Assembly: GCA_004211235.1 (NCBI GenBank)
Contig: SEEY01000064.1
Location: 1 to 11,448, forward strand
Reading direction: 5' to 3'
Source: Rubrivivax sp.
GTDB lineage: Bacteria; Pseudomonadota; Gammaproteobacteria; Burkholderiales; Burkholderiaceae
DNA: 11,448 nucleotides
Shown here one piece after another: positions 1 through 5,136 of this stretch. Every line of letters begins with the position of its first letter. Position 1 is the stretch's first letter. The position numbers were made by a program, and so were the translations under genes. The notes under the pieces are model-generated. The model was not told where the DNA came from and searched no databases. It saw only the letters and a list, made by a program, of their open reading frames with translations.

Positions 1-152
1 CTTCGTCATGAATACCGAGGCCGAGCTGTTGCAGGCGGTGCGGTGGTTCATGCCGGGCATTTTGGGCCCGGCATCGGCGTCGTCAGGCCAGCCGGCCGGC
101 CTGGAAATCGCGCACCGCCTGCAACAGCTCGGCCTCGGTATTCATGACGAAG
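1..152. repeat. 42-bp perfect inverted repeat (arms 1-42 and 111-152)
   Basis: Bases 1-42 are the exact reverse complement of bases 111-152. The match stops at pair 43/110 and may extend left beyond the window. The right arm is the 3' part of the pirin gene (codons for F-V-M-N-T-E-A-E-L-L-Q-A-V-R). The left arm therefore reads the same residues on the plus strand from 2 onward, then departs. The 68-base spacer holds the pirin stop codon and a hairpin. This is either the remnant of a convergent duplicate of the pirin 3' end or a fold-back assembly artefact; the sequence alone cannot decide. Confidence 0.9.
50..74 (-). terminator. Hairpin downstream of the pirin gene
   Basis: ATGCCGGGC (50-58) pairs perfectly with GCCCGGCAT (66-74) around a 7-base loop. 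It begins 9 bases past the pirin stop codon in the minus direction. There is no U-run after the stem, so if it ends transcription it is a weak or factor-assisted terminator. Confidence 0.4.
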
Positions 153-952
153 GGGCCGTACTGCGCGATGGGCTCGCCGAGCGGCCTGCCGGCAATCAGC
201 AGCGCCCTGGTCGCCTTGTCGCCGGCCTGCAGGCGCACGCCGTCGCTGCCCGGCGTGTTGGCCAGGATGGCCATGCGGCCTTCGGGCTGCAGGCAGACGG
301 TCGGGTACATCAGCGCGCCTTCGTAGACGTAGACGAAGGCGTTGTGCGTGGCCGGCAACGGCTGCTCGAAGCCGGCGCCGGGTTCGAGGTGCAGGTCCAG
401 GTAGAGCGGCTCGGTGGTGTCGCGCTGCACGGCGCCGGTCACGCCATGGCTCTCGCCGGCGATGACGCGCACCTTGGCGCCATCGCGTTCGAACTCGGGC
501 ACCTCGTGGCCGGCCACGTCGCGATACCAGGGTGCGCGCAGCTTGTCCCGCGCGGGCAGGTTCAGCCACAGCTGGAAGCCGGCCATGCGGCCTGCGTTCT
601 GCTCCGGCGTCTCGCTGTGGATGACGCCGCGGCCGGCCGTCATCCATTGCACGCCGCCGTCGCTGATCAGCCCTTCGTTGCCGGCTGAATCGCGGTGGCG
701 CATGCGGCCAGCGAGCATGTAGGTGATGGTCTCGAAGCCGCGGTGCGGATGGTCGGGAAAGCCGGCGATGTAGTCGTCCGGGTTGTCCGTGCCGAAGGCG
801 TCCAGCATCAGGAAAGGGTCCAGCCGGCGCTGCAGGTTCTGCGTCAGCACGCGGTTGAGCTTGACGCCGGCACCGTCGCTGGTCGGCTGACCGGCGACAA
901 GGCGCTCGACCTCGCGCGGCTGGTTCAAGACGGAAGTGGCGACGGTGTTCAT
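83..952 (-). CDS. Pirin family protein (bicupin, probable quercetinase-like)
   Basis: This 289-residue protein belongs to the pirin family of cytosolic double-cupin proteins. Some members (for example E. coli YhhW) show quercetin 2,3-dioxygenase activity in vitro; the true substrate here is unknown. The N-terminal cupin carries the metal-ligand pattern H68-P-H70-R-G-F-E and I-H112-S-E114-T-P, matching the four iron ligands known for human pirin. A C-terminal cupin follows (about residues 180-255). I chose the ATG at 952 because AAAGGA stands just upstream and the family start fits; an in-frame extension to 1045 adds 31 residues with no family resemblance. It lies 164 bases downstream of azoR on the same strand, probably partly co-transcribed with it, and both face the divergent LysR gene. 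Its 3' end is repeated in inverted orientation at the window edge. Confidence 0.93.
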   Translation of the reverse strand: MNTVATSVLNQPREVERLVAGQPTSDGAGVKLNRVLTQNLQRRLDPFLMLDAFGTDNPDDYIAGFPDHPHRGFETITYMLAGRMRHRDSAGNEGLISDGGVQWMTAGRGVIHSETPEQNAGRMAGFQLWLNLPARDKLRAPWYRDVAGHEVPEFERDGAKVRVIAGESHGVTGAVQRDTTEPLYLDLHLEPGAGFEQPLPATHNAFVYVYEGALMYPTVCLQPEGRMAILANTPGSDGVRLQAGDKATRALLIAGRPLGEPIAQYGPFVMNTEAELLQAVRDFQAGRLA

Positions 953-1014
953 GATGATCCTTTCAGTGGCTTGCAGGCCGAGCGCTGGGCCGCTCCCGAG
1001 CCGGCCTGCGCTGG

Positions 1015-1096
1015 CGATGTGCTTGCCGGTCGATCCGGCAAGCATCGACGTCCCCGCGGGGGACCGCTCTGACGAGCCCGCGTTCAGCAGGGCTCG
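1015..1096 (-). terminator. Cluster of three hairpins between azoR and pirin
   Basis: Three successive perfect stems fill the gap. GCTTGCCGG (1021-1029) pairs with CCGGCAAGC (1035-1043), extended by CGAT/ATCG outside a 2-base bulge. GTCCCC (1050-1055) pairs with GGGGAC (1059-1064). CGAGCCC (1073-1079) pairs with GGGCTCG (1090-1096). None is followed by a U-run in the minus direction. They may attenuate or process the azoR-pirin transcript, or protect the azoR mRNA 3' end. No promoter for pirin stands out in this gap. Confidence 0.4.
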
Positions 1097-1116
1097 ACGG
1101 TGCGAGGGGCTGTGTC

Positions 1117-1722
1117 TCAGGCTGCGAGAAGGTCGGTGATCTGGGCGCGCGCGGCTGCCAGGCCTTGCTCGGCCGCAAAGGCCATGCCCTCGGCGTAGAT
1201 GAACTCGACGTCGGTCATGCCCAGGAAGGCCAGCACGTTGCGCAGGTAGGGCGTCATCACGTCGCTCGGCTGGTCGCGATGGATGCCGCCGCGGCTGGTG
1301 ACGACGAACACCTTCTTGCCGGTCAACAGGCCGACGGGGCCCTTCTCGGTGTACTTGAAGGTGACGCCGGCACGGGCCACCGCGTCGATCCAGTTCTTGA
1401 ACTGCGCCGTGACGTTGAAGTTGTACATGGGCACGCCGATGACGACCGTGTCGGCGGCCTGCAGCTCGGCGATCAGCGCGTCGTCCAGCGCCACGCGGGC
1501 GGCCTGCTCGGGGCTGCGCTTGTCGGCAGGCGTTAACAGCGCGCCAAGGGCGGCTTCGTCGAGCACGGGTTGCGGTGTCAGCGTCAGGTCGCGCACGGTG
1601 ACGGTGGAAGCCGCCGCGGCGGCACGCAGGCCGGCAGTCAGTTCATTGGCCAGGCGGGTCGAGACGGAACCTTGGTCATCGGTGGCACGGCGGGCGCTGG
1701 CGTTGATCTGGAGGATGTTCAT
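1117..1722 (-). CDS. azoR: FMN-dependent NADH-azoreductase
   Basis: This 201-residue flavodoxin-like enzyme, the usual AzoR length, reduces quinones and azo compounds with NADH using bound FMN, as a cytosolic homodimer. The N-terminal strand and phosphate-binding loop start with [10 protein letters not shown], followed by S-V-S-T-R-L-A. The flavin-contacting segment P-M-Y-N-F-N lies at about 98-103, followed by the A-Q-F-K-N-W-I-D helix. The second FMN motif T-S-R-G-G is at about 142-146. The ATG at 1722 is preceded by AGGAG at a 6-base spacing, a strong ribosome binding site. It is divergent from a LysR gene, the usual arrangement for azoR-type quinone reductases induced by electrophiles. 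A long palindrome (1747-1780) lies 24 bases upstream of the start. Pirin follows downstream. Confidence 0.95.
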   Translation of the reverse strand: MNILQINASARRATDDQGSVSTRLANELTAGLRAAAAASTVTVRDLTLTPQPVLDEAALGALLTPADKRSPEQAARVALDDALIAELQAADTVVIGVPMYNFNVTAQFKNWIDAVARAGVTFKYTEKGPVGLLTGKKVFVVTSRGGIHRDQPSDVMTPYLRNVLAFLGMTDVEFIYAEGMAFAAEQGLAAARAQITDLLAA

Positions 1723-1746
1723 CTGGTGCTCCTGAGGGAAGAAGTT

Positions 1747-1780
1747 GCGATGGGTTGAACTCTAGAGTTCCGCCCATCGC
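1747..1780. promoter_or_regulatory. 34-bp palindrome, candidate operator of azoR/LysR
   Basis: The core GAACTCTAGAGTTC (1757-1770) is a perfect 14-bp palindrome. It is flanked by GCGATGGG (1747-1754) and CCCATCGC (1773-1780), also exact reverse complements, leaving only the TT/CG pairs unmatched (30 of 34 positions symmetric). It lies between azoR (start 1722) and the LysR gene (start 1839), nearer azoR. Inference: binding site of the LysR protein or another dimeric regulator. In azoR mRNA it could also form a hairpin just upstream of the ribosome binding site. It lacks an obvious T-N11-A LysR box. Confidence 0.6.
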
Positions 1781-1838
1781 CTCAGAAGATGCTGGATTGC
1801 ATAAGATTGTTCTGCCAATGGATCAATAGGACCGTTTC

Positions 1839-2753
1839 ATGGAATCCGATGCTGACGACCTGTTGCTGTTTGCCCGGGTGATGGAGGCCGGCAGCTTCAC
1901 GCGTGCCGCCGAGCGGGTGCACTGGCCCAAGAGCACCGTCTCGCGCCGCATTGCGGCGCTGGAGACGCGCCTGGGCGAGAAGCTGCTTCAGCGGAGCACG
2001 CGCAAGCTGGCGCTGACGGACTTTGGCGCCGGCGTGCTGGAGCATGCGCGCATCGTCGCCGCCGAAGTGGATGGCGCGTTGGCCCTGGCCCTGCACCGCC
2101 AGCGCAAGCCGAGCGGCCGCCTGCGTGTGAGCATGCCGGCGGACTTCGCCGAAAAGGTGGTCGCGGGCACGCTCGCCGAGTTCGCGCTGGCCTACCCGGA
2201 GGTGCAACTGGAGCTGGACCTCACACCCCGGCGCGTCGACCTCATCGGCGAGGGGTTCGACCTGGCCATCCGCATGGGCACGCTGGACGAGGACAGCCAG
2301 CTCGCGGCGCGGCGGCTCGCGAGCCTGCACTGGGGCCTGTATGCCTCCCCGGCCTGCATCGCGCGCGTCGGCGAGCCGCTGATGCCGCAGGCGCTGGACA
2401 GCATGCACGGGCTGATGCTGCTCGGCCGGGGTGGCGAGGCCTTCCCGTGGCGGCTCCAGCGTGACGGCGCCGAGCCCTACCTGGCGCGGCCGGCGCAACG
2501 CACGGTGGCCAATTCGCCCAGCCTGCTGGCCCAGCTGGCCGAGAGCGGCGTGGGCATCGCCGGCATCGACCGGCTGCTCGTCAGCGATGCCGTGGCCCAG
2601 GGTCGCCTGGTGCGGCTGCTGCCCGACTGGGAGCTGCCCGGTTCGAGCTGCTGGGCCGTCTTCCCGGAGCGCCGGCTCATGCCGCTGCGCACCCGGGTGT
2701 TCCTGGAAGCGATCTCAGCGCGGCTGCTGACGTGCCCGGCGCCGGGCGCCTGA
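1839..2753 (+). CDS. LysR family transcriptional regulator
   Basis: This 304-residue protein has the standard LysR length. The winged helix-turn-helix occupies about residues 5-64, with the family signature G-S-F-T-R-A-A, K-S-T-V-S-R-R-I, and L-E-x-R-L-G-x-K-L-L-x-R-S-T-R-K-L-x-L-T. The effector-binding periplasmic-binding-protein-like domain runs from about residue 88 to 295. The ATG at 1839 has AGGA 7 bases upstream. It is divergent from azoR-pirin, so it most likely controls that pair in response to quinones or other electrophiles and probably autoregulates; this is inferred from position only. Its last 39 bases overlap the 3' end of the convergent GDSL hydrolase gene. Within the overlap, 2734-2747 is a perfect 14-bp palindrome (GCCCGGCGCCGGGC). 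Confidence 0.93.
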   Translation: MESDADDLLLFARVMEAGSFTRAAERVHWPKSTVSRRIAALETRLGEKLLQRSTRKLALTDFGAGVLEHARIVAAEVDGALALALHRQRKPSGRLRVSMPADFAEKVVAGTLAEFALAYPEVQLELDLTPRRVDLIGEGFDLAIRMGTLDEDSQLAARRLASLHWGLYASPACIARVGEPLMPQALDSMHGLMLLGRGGEAFPWRLQRDGAEPYLARPAQRTVANSPSLLAQLAESGVGIAGIDRLLVSDAVAQGRLVRLLPDWELPGSSCWAVFPERRLMPLRTRVFLEAISARLLTCPAPGA

Positions 2754-3701
2754 CACCGCCAACACGACGAGGCCGAGCGCCAGCATCGCCGTCACGTCGG
2801 GCTCGGGCACGGCGGTCACCGTGGAGAGCACGGCCGAGGCGAGCAACTGGTGCGCCTGGGTCGTCGGGTGGATGCCGTCCCAGAACAGGTAGCCATCGCA
2901 GCTGGTGGCGAGCAGGCAGGCGTCGGTGACGTTGCTGAAGCTGGTGCCGGTCTGGACCGCGCTGGTCATGAAGCCGAAGGTGTCGAAGATCCGCGCGCCG
3001 CTGTTGTCGAGGTAGCCGGCCAGCGATGCATTCATCTGCATGCTGAGGCCCCTCGCCAGCGAAACCGTGTCGACGCCGGTGGCGGCACCCAGCGTGGTCG
3101 CCATCGGCGTGAGGCCGAAATCGGGCAGGTTCAGCACGAGCACGTGTTTCGCACCCAGGCCGGTCAAGGTGTCCACCATGGTGCGCATGTCGGCGCCATA
3201 TTGGGTCACCATGTCCGCCGGCACCGTACCGCCGGCGAGGGCGCTCTCCATGGCGACGCGCACATCGTTGGAACCACCGGCGAGGACATACAGCGCGTTC
3301 GGGTCGACGATCGCGCCCGAGGCGAGGTAAAAGCCGTTGAGCTGGGCACTCAGGCTGGGCGAAAGGCCCGGCCCGTCGGTCGCCGTCTGCGCGCCACCAA
3401 AGGCGTAGTTGTTGCCACCTGCGATCGATGGCGACAGCGGCAGGGCCAGCGACTGGGCGAGGTACTGCGTCCAGACCTTGCCGTTGGAGTAGGTGCCGAA
3501 CGTCGAAGGAATCTGGCGGTAGTCGGCGTTGCTCGTGATGATGGGAGCCGCCGACGTGCCATACAGACCAGCGATATTGCCGCCGTCTGACAGGCTGTCA
3601 CCGAAGACGACGAGGCCGGAATAGCTGGCGGCCGAGGCCGTCAGCGAAGCGGCAATGAAGGTCAGGCTCGCGAATGCGCGAGCCAGCAAACGAATGGACA
3701 T
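2715..3701 (-). CDS. Secreted GDSL/SGNH hydrolase with PEP-CTERM sorting signal
   Basis: This 328-residue exported esterase/lipase-type protein has an N-terminal signal peptide (about 1-25, cleavage near A-S-A-A-S). The SGNH blocks are all present: F-G-D-S36-L-S-D-G-G-N with the nucleophile Ser, G-G-S-N145-D, and W-D275-G-I-H278-P with the catalytic Asp and His. Cys262 and Cys268 may form a disulfide. The C-terminus has V-P-E-P (298-301), a hydrophobic stretch, then a basic tail rich in Arg: a PEP-CTERM signal, processed by an exosortase in bacteria that make exopolysaccharide. No exosortase lies in this window. I chose the ATG at 3701 because AGGAG precedes it by 5 bases and a signal peptide follows at once; upstream in-frame codons to 3890 give a low-complexity leader. 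The substrate is unknown. The gene overlaps the LysR gene tail-to-tail by 39 bases. Confidence 0.92.
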   Translation of the reverse strand: MSIRLLARAFASLTFIAASLTASAASYSGLVVFGDSLSDGGNIAGLYGTSAAPIITSNADYRQIPSTFGTYSNGKVWTQYLAQSLALPLSPSIAGGNNYAFGGAQTATDGPGLSPSLSAQLNGFYLASGAIVDPNALYVLAGGSNDVRVAMESALAGGTVPADMVTQYGADMRTMVDTLTGLGAKHVLVLNLPDFGLTPMATTLGAATGVDTVSLARGLSMQMNASLAGYLDNSGARIFDTFGFMTSAVQTGTSFSNVTDACLLATSCDGYLFWDGIHPTTQAHQLLASAVLSTVTAVPEPDVTAMLALGLVVLAVSGARRRARQQPR

Positions 3702-3749
3702 GGGTACTCCTGGACTGAATGGCATCGCCACACCGATGCAACTTCGGTG

Positions 3750-3778
3750 AGCATCCGTGTCCACTATATGGGCGTCAA
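3750..3778 (-). promoter_or_regulatory. Weak candidate promoter for the GDSL hydrolase gene
   Basis: On the minus strand TTGACG (3773-3778) is followed after 17 bases by GATGCT (3750-3755). The -35 is good and the -10 poor. A better -10 look-alike, TATAGT (3763-3768), has no properly spaced -35. A 6-bp hairpin (GCATCG 3722-3727 with CGATGC 3734-3739) lies in the predicted leader. This is a guess from consensus matching only. Confidence 0.25.
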
Positions 3779-3797
3779 CCCGGGAGTCTTCCCGGGT
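3778..3797 (-). terminator. Hairpin terminator after the TonB-like gene
   Basis: ACCCGGGA (3778-3785) and TCCCGGGT (3790-3797) form a perfect 8-bp stem with a 4-base loop. It lies 7 bases beyond the stop codon of the TonB-domain gene in the direction of transcription. Only TTG follows, so the U-tract is weak. Confidence 0.5.
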
Positions 3798-3804
3798 AGC
3801 AGCG

Positions 3805-4539
3805 CTATTCGTCGCCGTTGCTGAAGGCGAATTCGATCGCTGCCTCGCGCGGCGCGGCGATGGGTTCGAAGCGCCATTGCTTGACCGCATCGATGGCTGC
3901 CGTGGCCAGGCGGCTGTGGCTGGCCTTGATGGACTCCGCCGCGCTAACTGAACCGTCAGGCGCCACCGTGAACTTCACGCGAGCGAAGCCGTCCCGGAAG
4001 CTCAGCTTCTGCATTTGGCGCGGGATGACGGGGTTGACCCTGGACAGCAGTTTGAGCGGTACTTCGGCTTCTTCCTCTGCTGGCGGCGGCGCCGGTTGCA
4101 GCGCGGGGGCGGCCAGGGCCATCGGTGCGTCTGGCGTCGGTGTGGGCGCTGCCGCGGCCACCAGGACGGGCGCAGTGTCAGCCTGTATTGGGGATTGCGA
4201 CTCGGAGGCCAGCGTGGCCACCGCTGGCGGCGGGGCGTCCGTGGCTGCAGGCGCGCTGCGTTGGGCAGCAACTGTCGGCGGCTTCGGCGCGGCGGCGATG
4301 GGCGCTGGTTTGCGTGCTGCCGGTGCTGGCGCCGGGGCCGCTGCGGGTTGTCGGTTGGCGCCCTTGTCGCCATTGAGCTTGATCCAGTGGAACACCGAAT
4401 CAGCGGCCTTTTGAGCGCGCTCCAGGCTCGCGTCCGCCGTTGGCGCGGGCGTCTGGGCGATGGCCGGCGAGGCCGCCAGCAAGGCAACCAGGACGGCAGC
4501 AAGTTCGAGCGTTAGGCAGGGGCGCGGACCCAGAATCAT
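3805..4539 (-). CDS. Periplasmic protein with TonB C-terminal domain
   Basis: This 244-residue protein has a cleavable-looking signal peptide (about 1-28, ending A-I-A before Gln29). A short charged segment follows (about 35-60). Then comes a long Ala/Pro-rich linker (about 64-155) typical of proteins spanning the periplasm, and a TonB C-terminal domain (about 165-240) with V-N-P-V-I-P, V-K-F-T-V-A-P-D-G-S-V and A-V-K-Q-W-R-F-E-P. Classical TonB has an uncleaved anchor bearing a Ser-x3-His motif and sits beside exbB/exbD; neither is seen here. It may therefore be a stand-alone TonB_C protein rather than the energy transducer itself. The ATG at 4539 has GGAG 6 bases upstream; an in-frame GTG at 4578 lacks a ribosome binding site. 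Its partner receptor is unknown. Confidence 0.85.
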   Translation of the reverse strand: MILGPRPCLTLELAAVLVALLAASPAIAQTPAPTADASLERAQKAADSVFHWIKLNGDKGANRQPAAAPAPAPAARKPAPIAAAPKPPTVAAQRSAPAATDAPPPAVATLASESQSPIQADTAPVLVAAAAPTPTPDAPMALAAPALQPAPPPAEEEAEVPLKLLSRVNPVIPRQMQKLSFRDGFARVKFTVAPDGSVSAAESIKASHSRLATAAIDAVKQWRFEPIAAPREAAIEFAFSNGDE

Positions 4540-4586
4540 GGACAGCTCCACAAGGAAAATAGGTGTGCCCGTAGACACAAACGGTC

Positions 4587-4615
4587 ACCATTCCGTCGGC
4601 CGGAACTCTAGTCAA
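4587..4615 (-). promoter_or_regulatory. Candidate promoter of the TonB-like gene
   Basis: TTGACT (4610-4615, minus strand), a 5-of-6 match to the -35 consensus, is followed after 17 bases by AATGGT (4587-4592), a poor -10. The -35 sits inside an element resembling the azoR palindrome (CGGAACTCTAG at 4601-4611, plus strand). Low confidence. Confidence 0.25.
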
Positions 4616-4668
4616 CGCCGCGCAATGCGGCGCTTTCACAACGCTCGATTTGCCGCGCGATGCGGCAA
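4616..4668 (-). terminator. Two related hairpins after the MerR gene
   Basis: TTGCCGC (4650-4656) pairs with GCGGCAA (4662-4668), starting 5 bases past the MerR stop codon. CGCCGC (4616-4621) pairs with GCGGCG (4627-4632). The two hairpins share the core GCCGCGCRATGCGGC with the same 5-base loop apart from one A/G change, so they look duplicated. No U-run follows the first hairpin. Probable weak terminator pair or repeated extragenic element. Confidence 0.45.
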
Positions 4669-4672
4669 GGCT

Positions 4673-5077
4673 TCACGCTTGTCCGAGCAACGCGTGGCAG
4701 CGCTTCTCGTGCTGGCGGATTTCGGCGAGCGTCACCTCGATGTCGGCCCGCTGTTGCTCAAGCTGTTCGCGGTGCTGCGCCAGCATGACGAGGAACGCAC
4801 GCAACTGGGGCGCGGCGCTGGCCTGGCTGTCGTACATGTCGACCAGTTGCTTGATTTCCTGCAGCGCCAGCCCGAGCCGCTTGCCGCGCAGCGTCAGCTT
4901 CAGGCGGGTGCGGTCGCGGGGCGTGTAGACGCGGTTGCGGCCCTTGCGGCCCGGTTCCAGCAGGCCGGCCTCCTCGTAGAAGCGGATGGCGCGCGGCGTG
5001 ATGTCGAACTCCGCGGCCAGCTCGGTGATCGTGAAGGTGATTTCGGTCGCCGCGGCGACAGGCTTGCGGGGGGGCAT
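4673..5077 (-). CDS. MerR family transcriptional regulator, LiuR-like
   Basis: This 134-residue protein has the MerR DNA-binding domain at about 14-84: F-T-I-T-E-L-A, I-T-P-R-A-I-R-F-Y-E-E-A-G-L-L, then R-V-Y-T-P-R-D-R and L-K-L-T-L-R-G-K-R-L-G-L-A-L. A C-terminal helix (about 95-130) would form the dimer coiled coil. There is no metal-binding Cys pattern, only one Cys near the end. The R-G-K-R-L-G segment and the tail resemble LiuR, which controls branched-chain amino acid and fatty acid degradation genes; this is from memory of the family. No liu genes are in the window, so the regulon here is open. The start at 5077 has no clear ribosome binding site. The gene is divergent from a metallo-beta-lactamase-fold hydrolase, with a shared perfect palindrome 13 bases upstream of the start. 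Confidence 0.9.
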   Translation of the reverse strand: MPPRKPVAAATEITFTITELAAEFDITPRAIRFYEEAGLLEPGRKGRNRVYTPRDRTRLKLTLRGKRLGLALQEIKQLVDMYDSQASAAPQLRAFLVMLAQHREQLEQQRADIEVTLAEIRQHEKRCHALLGQA

Positions 5078-5090
5078 GGCTAAACTTGGT

Positions 5091-5104
5091 TGACGTTAAC
5101 GTCA
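5091..5104. promoter_or_regulatory. Perfect 14-bp palindrome, probable MerR/LiuR-type operator
   Basis: TGACGTTAACGTCA is fully symmetric and lies between the divergent MerR and MBL-hydrolase genes. On the plus strand TCTAAT (5106-5111), a 5-of-6 match to the -10 consensus, starts 2 bases after it. The palindrome would therefore fall in the promoter spacer, as is usual for MerR-family sites. From memory, LiuR-type sites are palindromes built on ACGT half-sites like this one. Inference: the MerR protein binds here and controls both genes. Confidence 0.65.
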
Positions 5105-5136
5105 GTCTAATGGGGTCTGAAACGGCCCCTTTCATC

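Noticed and set aside
8..688. Plus-strand open frame of 226 codons starting in the left repeat arm
   Set aside because: It starts within the inverted copy of the pirin 3' end and then runs antisense to the pirin gene. The sequence after the arm resembles no protein family and there is no ribosome binding site. Open antisense frames are expected at this GC content.
953..1045. N-terminal extension of the pirin protein
   Set aside because: The 31 extra residues have no pirin similarity and run through the hairpin-rich intergenic region; AAAGGA precedes the ATG at 952.
3702..3890. N-terminal extension of the GDSL hydrolase
   Set aside because: It would place 63 low-complexity residues before a normal signal peptide, and the ATG at 3701 has a strong ribosome binding site.
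4540..4578. GTG start at 4578 for the TonB-like gene
   Set aside because: No ribosome binding site lies before it, while the ATG at 4539 has GGAG at good spacing and directly begins a signal peptide.
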